Of a stretch of DNA of 64,000 bases, positions 1 through 11,147 are shown piece after piece. How positions within the stretch are numbered: the stretch's first letter is position 1; every line of letters starts with the position of its first letter. The notes beneath the pieces are model-generated. The model ran no database searches, was not told the origin of the DNA, and saw only the letters and a program-made list of their open reading frames with translations. Source of the DNA: Knoellia sinensis KCTC 19936. Lineage in GTDB: Bacteria > Actinomycetota > Actinomycetes > Actinomycetales > Dermatophilaceae. Location of the stretch: assembly GCF_000768705.1 (NCBI RefSeq), contig NZ_AVPJ01000011.1:45656-109655 (forward strand). Reading direction: 5' to 3'. A program made the translations under genes and the position numbers.

Positions 1-2
1 CG

Positions 3-761
3 CCGGGGAACCGCTCGTGGTCCGCTGTCCGCAGCACGTTGCGGCACATGGCGATCGCGCACTGCCGCGCCTACCGCCGCATCCACGAGTTGCAGTCCGA
101 CGCGAAGGTCGGATTCGCCCACCACGCACGGGTTTTCGCGCCCCTCAACCCGCGCAACCCGTTGCACCGAGCCCTGTCTCTGTTCAACAGCGCGATGTTC
201 CAGGACCAGCTTGCTGACGCCATGCTCGGTGGACGCTTCCCGAAGGTGCTCGGCGCGAAGCCCGACGACATCACGCCGGGGAAGTACTACGACTACCTCG
301 GCATCAACTACTACTCGCGCACCGCGGTCAAGGGCATCGAGGACGGCACCTTCCCCGAGTCGCCGATCAACAACCTCGGGTGGGAGATCTATCCCGAGGG
401 GCTCGTCCAGGTCGCGCGCGAGCTGCACTCGCGCTATCCGGCGCCGATCTGGGTCACCGAGAACGGCACCGCCGACGCTGCCGACGCCTTCCGGTCCCGC
501 TACATCCACGACCACCTCAAGGCCATCGTCGAGAGCGGGCTGCCGTTCGAGCGCTACTACCACTGGTGCTTCGTCGACAACTGGGAGTGGGCCGAGGGTG
601 AGGTGCCGCGCTTCGGCATCGTCGAGAACAACTACGAGACCCAGCAGCGCACCGTCCGCGACAGTGGCTGGTTCCTGTCGCAGGTCATCGCCGACGGTGG
701 CGTGAGCCAGTCGACCTTCGACAAGTACGTCGCAGACCAGTCGTACCCACTCAACTCCTGA
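3..761 (+). CDS. GH1 family beta-glucosidase, C-terminal part
   Basis: The gene enters from the left edge, so the start is missing; the frame is open from base 3. The fragment (252 residues) carries the GH1 hallmarks LGINYYSR, then WVTENGTAD, whose Glu (codon 459-461) is the expected catalytic nucleophile, then DNWEWAEGE near the C-terminus, which matches the family's sugar-binding aglycone wall. GH1 enzymes hydrolyse beta-glucosides by a retaining mechanism, usually in the cytoplasm after sugar uptake. Exact substrate (glucoside or galactoside) cannot be told. The acid/base Glu lies upstream of the window. It is convergent with the next gene. Confidence 0.9.
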   Translation, partial: PGNRSWSAVRSTLRHMAIAHCRAYRRIHELQSDAKVGFAHHARVFAPLNPRNPLHRALSLFNSAMFQDQLADAMLGGRFPKVLGAKPDDITPGKYYDYLGINYYSRTAVKGIEDGTFPESPINNLGWEIYPEGLVQVARELHSRYPAPIWVTENGTADAADAFRSRYIHDHLKAIVESGLPFERYYHWCFVDNWEWAEGEVPRFGIVENNYETQQRTVRDSGWFLSQVIADGGVSQSTFDKYVADQSYPLNS

Positions 762-785
762 ACCCGGGACTGGTGACCGTGCCGA

Positions 786-871
786 CGGACATGCAGTAGT
801 CGTCGCGCCGTGCGCCAGCCGTGCTCAGGGGGACGCATGGCCAGCGAGGTGGGTTGACCACTGCATGTCCG
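786..871. terminator. Inverted repeat between convergent genes
   Basis: CGGACATGCAGT at 786-797 is exactly repeated in inverse at 860-871, with a 62-base loop. It lies between the stops of two convergent genes, so a bidirectional terminator or RNA stem is plausible. The long loop makes this less certain than a compact hairpin. No gene is seen in the 124-base gap. Confidence 0.4.
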
Positions 872-885
872 CCGACCCGCCTGGC

Positions 886-1854
886 TCACAGCGTCACGAC
901 GACCTTGCCGAGGGCGTTGCCGGCGCCGACGTGGTCGATGGCGCGCGGCACGTCCTCGAAGGGCACGGTCAGGTCGATGACGGGTCGCACCTTCGACTCC
1001 TCGACGATGGCGTCGAGTTCGGCAAGGTCACTCCCCAACTCCTTGGACATGTGCATGACGAGCCGCTGCTTCACGAAAGGGCTCAGCAGCGCCGCAGCGA
1101 TCGAGCGGTGCAGCCCGCCCGTCAGCCCACCGGTCTCCGTGCCGACGCAGACCAGCGTGCCGCGTTCGGTCAGAACGCTGCGGAGTTCGCGCCGTGGTCG
1201 GTTGCTCGCGATGTCGATGACGTCGTCGTATTGGACGCCCTCTGAGTCCAGGGCGTCACTCGTCCGGTCGATGACGTGCTTGGCACCCAACTGGTGCATG
1301 AGCGCGATGCCGGCCGGACGGCATACGGCAGTGACAACGGCACCCGCCGCGATGGCCAGCTGAACGGCCAGGTGGCCCACGCCCCCGGAAGCTCCCACGA
1401 CGAGAACTCGCTGTCCCGCAACGACTTTCGCGCCTCGAACCGCCTGGTATGCCGTGAGTCCCGAGATCGGGAGCGCCGCCGCTTCCGCGGTCGTCAGGTT
1501 CGCAGGCGGACGGGCGATCCGCTTCACCGAAGCGGTGACGAGCTCGGCGAGCGAGCCGTTCGTCGTGCCATGCACCGCGTCGCCGACCGCCCACCCGACG
1601 GCATCGGAACCGACGGCTTCGACGACGCCAGCGAAGTCGCGCCCCGGCGTGCTGAAGCCGGCGCGGGGCCCGCGGAAGCCGAGTGCTGGTCGGGCGATGA
1701 GCGGCGTTCCCGTCATGACGTGCCAGGTGCCCCGGTCGACTGCGGCGGCCTTGACGCGCACGACGACCTCGCCGGCGCCGGGGGTGGGCTCGGTCGCCTC
1801 GGTGAGGCGGAGTTGCTCGGTGCCGCCGTAGTGCTTCTGCGTCCAGGTGCGCAT
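886..1854 (-). CDS. Zinc-independent MDR NAD(P)-dependent oxidoreductase
   Basis: 322 residues with a GroES-like N-terminal domain (about 1-130) and a Rossmann domain whose nucleotide motif is VLVVGASGGVGHLAVQLA (about 145-165). The Cys/His zinc ligands of true alcohol dehydrogenases are missing, which places it with quinone-oxidoreductase-like MDR enzymes that reduce quinones or enones with NADPH. The substrate is unknown. It is divergent from a TetR gene, and two identical-type palindromes lie in the 102-base gap, so it is very likely the regulated target of that repressor. The ATG start sits just downstream of the operator pair. Confidence 0.88.
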   Translation of the reverse strand: MRTWTQKHYGGTEQLRLTEATEPTPGAGEVVVRVKAAAVDRGTWHVMTGTPLIARPALGFRGPRAGFSTPGRDFAGVVEAVGSDAVGWAVGDAVHGTTNGSLAELVTASVKRIARPPANLTTAEAAALPISGLTAYQAVRGAKVVAGQRVLVVGASGGVGHLAVQLAIAAGAVVTAVCRPAGIALMHQLGAKHVIDRTSDALDSEGVQYDDVIDIASNRPRRELRSVLTERGTLVCVGTETGGLTGGLHRSIAAALLSPFVKQRLVMHMSKELGSDLAELDAIVEESKVRPVIDLTVPFEDVPRAIDHVGAGNALGKVVVTL

Positions 1855-1862
1855 CGCACCCT

Positions 1863-1914
1863 CCTTACGCCGTAAGGCTATTGTCTCGTGTCAGAGTAGG
1901 CTTACGGCGTAAGG
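1863..1914. promoter_or_regulatory. Paired TetR-type operator palindromes
   Basis: CCTTACGCCGTAAGG (1863-1877) is a perfect 7-1-7 palindrome, and CTTACGGCGTAAG (1901-1913) is a perfect 6-1-6 palindrome of the same sequence. The centres are 37 bp apart in the gap between the divergent oxidoreductase and TetR genes. This is the usual arrangement of a self-regulating TetR repressor. The binding protein is inferred from position. Confidence 0.8.
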
Positions 1915-1956
1915 TTTGGCAAGAGTGTTCGTGGCACATCGGCAGGAGAAGGGCAG

Positions 1957-2604
1957 ATGACGGCACAACCCAAGGTGACCTTGACCCGCGAACGCGTGGT
2001 GGCGGAGGCGGTGGCGCTGGCGGACGAGTCCGGCCTGGGGTCGCTGTCGATGCGCGCCCTGGCGACCAGGCTCGGGGTCGAGGCGATGTCGCTCTATCAC
2101 CACGTCCGCAACAAGGACGAGCTGCTCGACGCCATGATCGACGTGGTCTTCGGCGAGATGCACCCGCCCAGGCCGCGCGCTCGGTGGCGGCCGGAGCTGC
2201 GGCGTCGCTCGGTCTCCGGGCGGGAGGCCCTGCGCCGGCACCGGTGGGCGGTCGGACTCATGGACGCGCGGCGCACCCCCGGCCCCGCATCCATCGCCCA
2301 CCACGATGCCGTTCTTGGGTGCCTCTTCGCGGGCGGCTTCTCGCTCGTGGCGGCAGGGACGGCCTTCGCGTTGCTCGACGCCCACCTCTACGGATTCCTC
2401 GTCCAGGAGAACGCCCTGCCCTTCGAGACCGAGGCCGAACTGGCGGACATCGGCGCTGCGATCATCGGGCCGGAGGTGCGCGCGGCGTTCCCGCACTTCA
2501 CGCGCTACGCCGAGGAGCGGGCCATGCAACCGGGCTACCGGTTTGCCGACGAATTCGAGCGCACCCTCGACCTCACGCTCGATGCGGTTGCCAGCCTGCG
2601 CTGA
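1957..2604 (+). CDS. TetR/AcrR family transcriptional repressor
   Basis: 215 residues. The N-terminal helix-turn-helix covers about residues 10-60 (RERVVAEAVALADESG then LGVEAMSLYHHVRNKDEL), with the classic SLYHHVRNKDELLDA recognition helix. The C-terminal part resembles the TetR_C_1 ligand-binding class. Two matching palindromes upstream suggest that it represses itself and the divergent oxidoreductase. The stop codon is 18 bases before the start of lutA, so read-through into the lactate genes is possible and could couple the two units. The ligand is unknown. Confidence 0.9.
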   Translation: MTAQPKVTLTRERVVAEAVALADESGLGSLSMRALATRLGVEAMSLYHHVRNKDELLDAMIDVVFGEMHPPRPRARWRPELRRRSVSGREALRRHRWAVGLMDARRTPGPASIAHHDAVLGCLFAGGFSLVAAGTAFALLDAHLYGFLVQENALPFETEAELADIGAAIIGPEVRAAFPHFTRYAEERAMQPGYRFADEFERTLDLTLDAVASLR

Positions 2605-2621
2605 TGTTGTTGGATGGGGGC

Positions 2622-3389
2622 ATGACGGCAGCGCAGCCTCGCACGGACCTTCGCGTCGCGCTCTTCGCGACGTGCTTCAACGACACGATGTGGCCGGAGA
2701 CGCCCAAGGCCGTGGTGCGGCTCCTCGAGCGGCTCGGCGTCCGGGTCGAGTTCCCCATGGACCAGACCTGTTGCGGTCAGATGATGACGAACACCGGGTA
2801 TGCCGGTGACGCCGTTCCGCTCGTCCGTCACTTCGTCGACGTGTTCGAGAAGTACGACGCCGTCGTGGCGCCCTCGGGTTCGTGCGTGGGCTCGGTCCGT
2901 GACCAGCACCCGATGATTGCCCACCTGGCGGGCGACCCCGGGCTGGCCTCCGAGGTCGAGGAGGTGCGACCCAAGGTCTACGAACTGTCGGAGTTCCTCG
3001 TCGACGTGTTGGGTGTGACGGACGTGGGGGCCTGGTTCCCCCACCGGGTGACCTATCACCCGACGTGCCACTCGTTGCGGATGCTGCGGGTCGGTGACCG
3101 ACCGTTGCAGCTGCTCCGGGCCGTCGAGGGCATCGACCTCGTCGAACTCCCCGGCGCAGAGGAGTGTTGTGGCTTCGGAGGCACGTTCGCCGTGAAGAAC
3201 GCCGACGTCTCCGTGGCCATGGGTACCGACAAGGCTGAGCACGTCGCCGAGACCGGGGCCGAGGTCCTCGTCGCCGGCGACAACTCCTGCCTGGCGCACA
3301 TCGGCGGGATCCTCGGAAGGCAACGCTCCGGCATACGGACGATGCATTTGGCCGAGATCCTTGCCTCGACGAAGGAGAACCCGGCATGA
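2622..3389 (+). CDS. lutA: L-lactate utilisation protein LutA (CCG domain)
   Basis: 255 residues, a cysteine-rich (CCG) domain protein of the LutABC lactate-oxidising complex, which converts L-lactate to pyruvate on the cytoplasmic side. Two CCG motifs are visible, DQTCCGQMM (about 45) and EECCGFGG (about 180), each with a partner Cys upstream (ATCFND, YHPTCHS). I prefer the ATG at 2622 behind a GGGGG stretch; an in-frame ATG at 2604 overlapping the tetR stop would add six residues. The stop overlaps the lutB start (ATGA), indicating translational coupling. Related glycolate oxidase iron-sulphur subunits are the main alternative. Confidence 0.92.
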   Translation: MTAAQPRTDLRVALFATCFNDTMWPETPKAVVRLLERLGVRVEFPMDQTCCGQMMTNTGYAGDAVPLVRHFVDVFEKYDAVVAPSGSCVGSVRDQHPMIAHLAGDPGLASEVEEVRPKVYELSEFLVDVLGVTDVGAWFPHRVTYHPTCHSLRMLRVGDRPLQLLRAVEGIDLVELPGAEECCGFGGTFAVKNADVSVAMGTDKAEHVAETGAEVLVAGDNSCLAHIGGILGRQRSGIRTMHLAEILASTKENPA

Positions 3390-4849
3390 GCATCGGACCG
3401 GTGCAGGAGACGTCACCGACCTTCGTCGGAATGCCGGCCTTCCCGGAGGCCGCGCGGGAGGCGCTCGCGAACACGCAGCAGCGCCAGAACCTCCACAACG
3501 CGACCCACACGATCCGCGCCAAGCGCGCCGCGGTGGTCGCCGAGGTGGACGACTGGGAGGCGCTGCGCGTCGCCGGCGCGGACGCCAAGGACGAGGCGCT
3601 GCACCACCTCGGTGACTACCTCGAGCAGGTCGAGGAGTCACTGACGGCGAACGGGGCGATCGTGCACTGGGCGCGCGATGCGGCCGAGGCCAACCGGATC
3701 GTCATCGACATCGCTCGCGCCAAGGAGGTCGACGAGGTCGTCAAGGTCAAGTCCATGGCGACGCAGGAGATCGAGCTCAACGAGGCCCTCGAGGAGGCGG
3801 GGATCAGCGCGTGGGAGACCGACCTCGCCGAACTCATCGTCCAGCTCTTCGGCGACCGGCCGAGCCACATCCTCGTCCCCGCGATCCACCGCAACCGCAC
3901 CGAGATTCGTGACGTGTTCCTGCGCGAGATGGCGAGGTTCGGACGCCCGGCGCCGGACGACCTCACCGACGATCCTGCTCGGTTGGCCGAGGCCGCTCGG
4001 CTCCACCTGCGCGAGAAGTTCCTGCGCGCCAAGGTCGCCGTGTCCGGCGCGAACTTCGCCATCGCTGACACGGGGACGCTCGTCGTCGTCGAGTCCGAGG
4101 GCAACGGCCGCATGTGTCTGACGCTCCCCGAGACACTCATCTCCGTCGTCGGCATCGAGAAGGTCCTGCCGACGTGGGACGACCTCGGCCCGATGCTCCA
4201 GCTGCTGCCGCGGTCGAGCACGGGGGAGCGGATGAACCCCTACACGACCATGTGGTCCGGGGTACACGACGGCGACGGGCCGCAGGAGGTCCACGTGATC
4301 CTCCTCGACAACGGTCGCAGCCACGTGCTGGCGGATTCGGTTGGGAGACAGGCGCTTCGGTGCATCCGGTGCTCGGCTTGCCTCAACGTGTGCCCGGTCT
4401 ATGAGCGCACGGGTGGGCATGCCTACGGGTCGGTCTATCCCGGGCCGATCGGCGCCGTGCTCAACCCGCAGCTGCGCGGCACCTCGAGCGAGGTCGATGC
4501 GTCGTTGCCCTATGCCTCGAGTCTGTGTGGTGCCTGCTTCGACGCGTGCCCGGTGCGGATCAACATCCCCGAACTGCTCGTCGAGCTGCGCGGCACGGTG
4601 GCCGAGCAGGGCGGTCACCGGGCCGAGTCGGCCGCGATGAAGGCCGCGGCGTGGGTGCTGTCGGATCCTCGACGGCTCGCCGTGGCCCAGAAGGGCGCAA
4701 CCACGGCAGGCAAACTCATCGGCAAGCGCACCATCACGAAGGTGCCGGGCCTCGGCGCCTGGACCGACGCCCGCAACCTCCCCACGCCACCGAAGGAGAC
4801 CTTCCGCCAGTGGTGGGCTCGCGAGCACGAGGAGGGTGGTCAGCGATGA
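3386..4849 (+). CDS. lutB: L-lactate utilisation iron-sulphur protein LutB
   Basis: 487 residues. An N-terminal LUD domain (about 60-300) is followed by a ferredoxin-like region with two 4Fe-4S motifs, CIRCSACLNVCPVY (about 330) and CGACFDACPVRI (about 385), and a C-terminal DUF3390-like tail. LutB is the electron-transfer core of the LutABC L-lactate dehydrogenase complex. It overlaps lutA and lutC by four bases on each side, so the three proteins are made from one message in matching amounts. Length and motif order are typical. Confidence 0.95.
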   Translation: MSIGPVQETSPTFVGMPAFPEAAREALANTQQRQNLHNATHTIRAKRAAVVAEVDDWEALRVAGADAKDEALHHLGDYLEQVEESLTANGAIVHWARDAAEANRIVIDIARAKEVDEVVKVKSMATQEIELNEALEEAGISAWETDLAELIVQLFGDRPSHILVPAIHRNRTEIRDVFLREMARFGRPAPDDLTDDPARLAEAARLHLREKFLRAKVAVSGANFAIADTGTLVVVESEGNGRMCLTLPETLISVVGIEKVLPTWDDLGPMLQLLPRSSTGERMNPYTTMWSGVHDGDGPQEVHVILLDNGRSHVLADSVGRQALRCIRCSACLNVCPVYERTGGHAYGSVYPGPIGAVLNPQLRGTSSEVDASLPYASSLCGACFDACPVRINIPELLVELRGTVAEQGGHRAESAAMKAAAWVLSDPRRLAVAQKGATTAGKLIGKRTITKVPGLGAWTDARNLPTPPKETFRQWWAREHEEGGQR

Positions 4850-5541
4850 GTCCCTCGACCAGTGCCCGCGAGGAGATCCTGGCCCGGGTCCGCTCAGCCA
4901 CAGCCGACATCACCTCCGAACCTCGACTTATTGCCCGTTCGGCCAGTGGCTCGCTGCCCTCGCAACTGGCCGAACGGGCAATAAGTCGGGCGGTGGGTGC
5001 GGAGGAGGGGACGCTGGAGCTGTTTGCGGAGAACGTCGCGGACTATCGCGCGGCCGTCGTGCGGGTCCCGGCCGCCGAGGTCGGTGGTGCCGTCGTCGAC
5101 GCCCTGCGATCGGCCGGCGTGCAATCCGTCGTCACACCGACCGGACTCGACCAGAGCTGGGCCGAGGCGGTGGGTGCGGCGTTCGACGTCGTCACCGAAG
5201 CTGCGGCCACGTCGGCACAGCAGCTCGACCAGGTCGACGCCGTCGTCACCGGATCCGCCATCGGCATCGCCACGACCGGCACGATCGTCCTCGACCACCA
5301 GCCCGACCAGGGGCGGCGGGAGCTCACGCTCGTCCCCGACACCCACGTGTGCGTCATCCGCGACGATCAGGTGGTGCACGACGTTCCCGAGGCAGTGACG
5401 CGACTGCGGACCGCCGCCGGGCAGCAGCGTCCCCTCACGTGGGTCAGCGGACCGAGTGCCACGAGCGACATCGAGCTGCAGCGGGTCGAGGGCGTCCACG
5501 GCCCCCGCACCCTCGTCGTCATCATCGCGGGGACGCCCTGA
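4846..5541 (+). CDS. lutC: LUD-domain lactate utilisation protein LutC
   Basis: 231 residues, LUD (DUF162) domain protein, third subunit of the lactate-oxidising complex. The conserved core runs from ELFAENVADYRAAV (about 60) through TGSAIGIATTGTIVLD to LVPDTHVCVI and VHGPRTLVVII at the C-terminus. The ATG overlaps the lutB stop (ATGA). A long perfect inverted repeat lies in the coding region around residues 27-48, a variable linker in the family, and is translated without breaking the frame. The stop overlaps the next start by one base. Confidence 0.92.
   Translation: MSPSTSAREEILARVRSATADITSEPRLIARSASGSLPSQLAERAISRAVGAEEGTLELFAENVADYRAAVVRVPAAEVGGAVVDALRSAGVQSVVTPTGLDQSWAEAVGAAFDVVTEAAATSAQQLDQVDAVVTGSAIGIATTGTIVLDHQPDQGRRELTLVPDTHVCVIRDDQVVHDVPEAVTRLRTAAGQQRPLTWVSGPSATSDIELQRVEGVHGPRTLVVIIAGTP
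4924..4988. repeat. 23-bp perfect inverted repeat inside lutC
   Basis: The arm 4924-4946 begins CGACTTATTGCCCGTTCGGC and is exactly reversed at 4966-4988, with a 19-base gap. The whole 65 bp is in frame within lutC. The outer part CGACTTATTGCCCG nearly matches the arm end at 60837-60850 (CGACTCATTGCCCG), so related tips occur far apart in the window. Confidence 0.9.
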
Positions 5542-6398
5542 TGAGGCCGCTCAGTGGTGTCGCGACCAACGGCACAGGGGCCCCGGCCAGGACGCCCGTG
5601 TTCTTCGTCGCAGGGGGCACCGGCATCTCGGCCGAGACGCTCGGCAACCTCCTGCTCGCGCAGTTCCCGGGGCTGAGCTTCGTCCGGCGCAAGATCCCGT
5701 TCATCACGACGGTCGAGCACGCGCGCACCGTCCTGGCGCAGATCGACAAGGCGATGACCGACACGGTGACGCCCATCGTCTTCTCCACGGTCTCCGACGA
5801 GCCGATCCGCCAGGAGTTGCAGGCGACCAAGGCCGCGTTCATCGACCTCTTCGGGTCCCACCTCGACACCGTCGAGCGGGTGCTCCACGTCAACGCGACC
5901 CACAGCGCCATGGCCCTCCACGGAGTCGGCGACACCGTCCGCTACGAGCAGCGGATGAAGGCCATCGAGTTCGCGATGGAGCACGACGACGGGGCGAGTC
6001 TGCGCAACCTCGAGCAGTCCGACCTCATCCTTGTCGCCCCCTCGCGGTGCGGCAAGACGCCGACGTCGATGTACCTCGCGCTCCAGCACGGTCTCAAGGT
6101 CGCGAACTACCCACTGGTGCCCGAGGACTTCGAGACCGAAGCCCTTCCAAGACCCCTCGCAGGCCTCGCTGACAAGTGCTTCGGACTGCTCTCGACCCCC
6201 GCCAGACTCAGTCAGGTGAGAGGGGAGCGCAGACCCGGATCCACGTATGCCACGCTCGCCCAGTGCAGTTTCGAACTGCGCCGCGCGGAGGCGATGTACA
6301 GGGCGCATCGCATCCCCTCAATCAACTCCGCCAAGATGTCCGTCGAGGAGATGGCTGCAGTGATCATGCAGAGCAGTCGCCTCCCCGACCTCGGCTGA
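5541..6398 (+). CDS. ppsR: PEP synthase regulatory kinase/pyrophosphorylase (DUF299)
   Basis: 285 residues. The family (PSRP) is a bifunctional serine/threonine kinase and Pi-dependent pyrophosphorylase that switches PEP synthase or pyruvate phosphate dikinase off and on in response to ADP. Visible hallmarks are [16 protein letters not shown] at the start and the P-loop-like [16 protein letters not shown] (about 170), followed by [12 protein letters not shown]. The start ATG overlaps the lutC stop (TGATG). Its direct target, ppsA, begins 38 bases downstream, which fixes its role as regulator of PEP synthase rather than of a PPDK. Confidence 0.93.
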   Translation: MRPLSGVATNGTGAPARTPVFFVAGGTGISAETLGNLLLAQFPGLSFVRRKIPFITTVEHARTVLAQIDKAMTDTVTPIVFSTVSDEPIRQELQATKAAFIDLFGSHLDTVERVLHVNATHSAMALHGVGDTVRYEQRMKAIEFAMEHDDGASLRNLEQSDLILVAPSRCGKTPTSMYLALQHGLKVANYPLVPEDFETEALPRPLAGLADKCFGLLSTPARLSQVRGERRPGSTYATLAQCSFELRRAEAMYRAHRIPSINSAKMSVEEMAAVIMQSSRLPDLG

Positions 6399-6436
6399 CC
6401 AGAGACGCTGACGCCGAACCGACGAAAGGGACGATC

Positions 6437-8845
<2,409 letters not shown>

Positions 8846-8879
8846 CCTCCCCGCCCGGGACCCGGGAAGCGGGACGTGA

Positions 8880-8915
8880 CGAAACGGCATACAACCGAGG
8901 TTGTATGCCGTTTCG
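8880..8915. terminator. Perfect hairpin between ppsA and the convergent hydrolase
   Basis: A 16-bp perfect stem with a CGAG loop; arms start CGAAACGGCATACAAC. It lies between two convergent stops, fitting a bidirectional terminator. Each arm contains one copy of the overrepresented word CGGCATAC/GTATGCCG (8885 and 8903). Confidence 0.85.
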
Positions 8916-8922
8916 CTGCGGT

Positions 8923-10038
8923 TCACGCGTAGAAGGCGCGGATCGCTTCGGCCAGTTCTGCCGGAACCTCCATCGAGGCGAAGTGGCCGCCCTTGGGGTG
9001 CTCGGTCCACGACACGATGTTGGTGTTGTCGCGCTCGGCGAAGGGCCGCATCGAGCGGAAGTCGTCGGCGAAGACCGCGACACCGATCGCGCCCTCGTTG
9101 ACGCGCGCCTCAACCGACTTCTCGGTGAAGTAGTAGCGACTCGCAGCCGCGCTGCTGTTGGTGAACCAGTAGAGGCTCACCTGGGTGAGGACCTGGTCGC
9201 GCGTCAGGGTCGCCGTGCCGTTGCCGAAGTTCTCGAAGAGCTCGTTGTAGGCGAGCTGCCCGACCGGTGAGTCGCTGAGGGCTGCCGAAATCGTCTGCGG
9301 CCGTGAGGCATTCATCTGCGCAAAGCCGTTGACCGTCTGGAACCAGCCGGCGAACTCGAGAGCCGCGTAGTCGGCCGGCGTCATGGTCTCGAACTCGGTC
9401 GGGTCGCCCGATGGGAACGCGAAGAGCTGCAGCACGTGCGCCCCGAGGAAGCCCTCCGGTGCCTGCATCGCGAGCTCACGCGACACCATCGCGCCGTTGT
9501 CGGATCCGTGGGCGCCGTAGGACTCATAGCCGAGGCCACGCATCAGGGCGTCCCACGTGCGCGCGACCCTTGCGGTGTCCCACTCGCCGTCCGAGAGCGG
9601 CTGGCTGAAGCCGATGCCGGGGAGGGTCGGGATGACGAGGTGAAACGTGTCGGTGAGGTGAGGGATGAGATCGAGGAAGTCGACGAAGGAGCCGGGGTAG
9701 GTGTGGCAGAGCAGCAGCGGCGTGGCGTCCTCGTTGGCCGAGCGGACGTGGAGGACGTGGATCGTCTGACCGTCGATCTCGGTGAGGAACTGAGGATGGG
9801 CATTCATCGCCTTCTCCTGGGCTCGCCAGTCGAAGCCGTCCTGCCAGTGGTCGACCATCGTGCGCAGGTAGGAGACCGGGGCGCCGTGGGTCCAGTCCTC
9901 GGTGCCGGTCTCGGTGGTCGGCTCGGCTGCGAAGCGGGTCCGGGCGAGGCGGCTCTGGAGGTCGTCGAGCTCGGACTGCGGGAGCGCGACGGTGAACGGG
10001 CGGAGGGACAGGGCCTGGGTCTTCTGGTTGGTGTCCAT
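8923..10038 (-). CDS. Epoxide hydrolase-like alpha/beta hydrolase (EHN type)
   Basis: 371 residues with the N-terminal epoxide hydrolase (EHN) region (about 10-115: PFTVALPQSELDDLQSRLARTRF) and an alpha/beta-hydrolase core. HTYPGSFVDFLDLIP is the oxyanion region and YGAHGSDNGAMVS holds the nucleophile position: the Asp of GSDNG. WTEHPKGGHFASMEVP near the end holds the catalytic His. Such enzymes hydrolyse epoxides to diols. The ATG at 10038 matches family starts; a longer reading to 10134 would overlap the divergent regulator. That neighbour is a probable regulator. Confidence 0.85.
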   Translation of the reverse strand: MDTNQKTQALSLRPFTVALPQSELDDLQSRLARTRFAAEPTTETGTEDWTHGAPVSYLRTMVDHWQDGFDWRAQEKAMNAHPQFLTEIDGQTIHVLHVRSANEDATPLLLCHTYPGSFVDFLDLIPHLTDTFHLVIPTLPGIGFSQPLSDGEWDTARVARTWDALMRGLGYESYGAHGSDNGAMVSRELAMQAPEGFLGAHVLQLFAFPSGDPTEFETMTPADYAALEFAGWFQTVNGFAQMNASRPQTISAALSDSPVGQLAYNELFENFGNGTATLTRDQVLTQVSLYWFTNSSAAASRYYFTEKSVEARVNEGAIGVAVFADDFRSMRPFAERDNTNIVSWTEHPKGGHFASMEVPAELAEAIRAFYA

Positions 10039-10056
10039 GGAAGGACCGTATGAGGG

Positions 10057-10066
10057 GTTCCGGAAC
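10057..10066. promoter_or_regulatory. Short palindrome in divergent promoter region
   Basis: GTTCCGGAAC is a perfect 10-bp palindrome in the 83-base gap between the hydrolase and WYL regulator starts. It could be an operator half-site pair, but it is short and found only once here, so this is a guess from position. Confidence 0.25.
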
Positions 10067-10121
10067 GATGCATTCCTATTTATTCTGAGCTGCGAAAGAA
10101 CTTCTGGAAGGAGAAGTGCTT

Positions 10122-11105
10122 GTGCTCCAGACATCGGCGCGACTGCTCGCCATGCTCGGCCAGCTGCAGGCGCGTGACATCGTCTCGGGCACCGAACTCG
10201 CGGCGCGCCTCGACGTGGGCGAGCGCACGATCCGCAAGGACATCGAGCGACTGCGCGAACTCGGCTACCCGATCGACTCGGTGCGTGGGCCGGCCGGTGG
10301 CTATCGGTTCGGCGAACACGGCCGGATGCCGCCTCTGCTCCTTGAACCGGACGAGGCCGTCGCCGTCGCCGTGGGGCTCGGATCCGTCGCCACGGTGCGG
10401 GGTATCGAGGAGTCGAGCGCTCTTGCCCTGGCCAAGTTGGAACATGTCTTGCCCGACCGGCTGCGTCGGCGGGTGCGAGCCCTCCACGAGAGCACCGAGG
10501 TCGGGCCGGTCAACACCGGCACCAACGTCGAGGCGCCTCCGGTTGACGTCGCCCTCCTCGCTGAGCTGGCGGCCGCCGTTCGTGACCGAGAGGGCCTGCG
10601 GTTCGACTACCAGCCCGGCGGGCGCGAGGACGCGGAGGAGCGGGTCGAGGCCGACCCCTATCGGCTCGTGAGCTGGCAGGAACGGTGGTACGTCGTGGCG
10701 CGGCGACGACCCACGGGCCAGTGGCAGGCGTTCCGGGCTGATTGGCTGGCGCTCCGGACGCCCAGCGCTGGACGATTCGTCGCGAATCCCCTTGAGGGAG
10801 GCGACTACTCGGCCTTCGTCCTGCGCGATGTCGCGTTCTCGGGGTGGAGTGTCCACTGTCGGATCGCCGTCGACGCGCCCGCCGCCGAGGTGCTCTCGCG
10901 CATCAACCCGACCGTGGGAGTCGTCGAGACCATCGACGACACGCACTCCGTCCTCGTCACGGGCGGTGACAGTGTCGAGGTCGTGGCGGTGTGGATCGGG
11001 ATGCTCGGGCTCGACTTCCACATCAGCGAGCCGCCCGAACTCGTCGAGCACCTGCGTGTGTTGAGCCATCGCTATGCAAGGGCGACCCCGGCACAGGCAG
11101 ACTGA
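10122..11105 (+). CDS. HTH-WYL family transcriptional regulator
   Basis: 327 residues. An N-terminal HTH_11 domain (about 5-60: SARLLAMLGQLQARDIVSGTELAARLDVGERTIRKDIERL) precedes a WYL domain (about 140-215: DYQPGGRED then EADPYRLVSWQERWYVVARRRP). WYL proteins sense small ligands or nucleic acids. The GTG at 10122 has AAGGAG eight bases upstream; GTG 10116 is too close to that site. Divergent from the epoxide hydrolase, which is the likely target. The role is inferred only from position. Confidence 0.88.
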   Translation: MLQTSARLLAMLGQLQARDIVSGTELAARLDVGERTIRKDIERLRELGYPIDSVRGPAGGYRFGEHGRMPPLLLEPDEAVAVAVGLGSVATVRGIEESSALALAKLEHVLPDRLRRRVRALHESTEVGPVNTGTNVEAPPVDVALLAELAAAVRDREGLRFDYQPGGREDAEERVEADPYRLVSWQERWYVVARRRPTGQWQAFRADWLALRTPSAGRFVANPLEGGDYSAFVLRDVAFSGWSVHCRIAVDAPAAEVLSRINPTVGVVETIDDTHSVLVTGGDSVEVVAVWIGMLGLDFHISEPPELVEHLRVLSHRYARATPAQAD

Positions 11106-11147
11106 GGCGAGCACACGGCATACGAAATCTGCCCCTGCCGGAACCGT

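Noticed and set aside
1881..3389. 502-residue reading that fuses sequence before lutA to LutA
   Set aside because: The first part is a shifted reading of tetR; the LutA homology starts only at about 2622.
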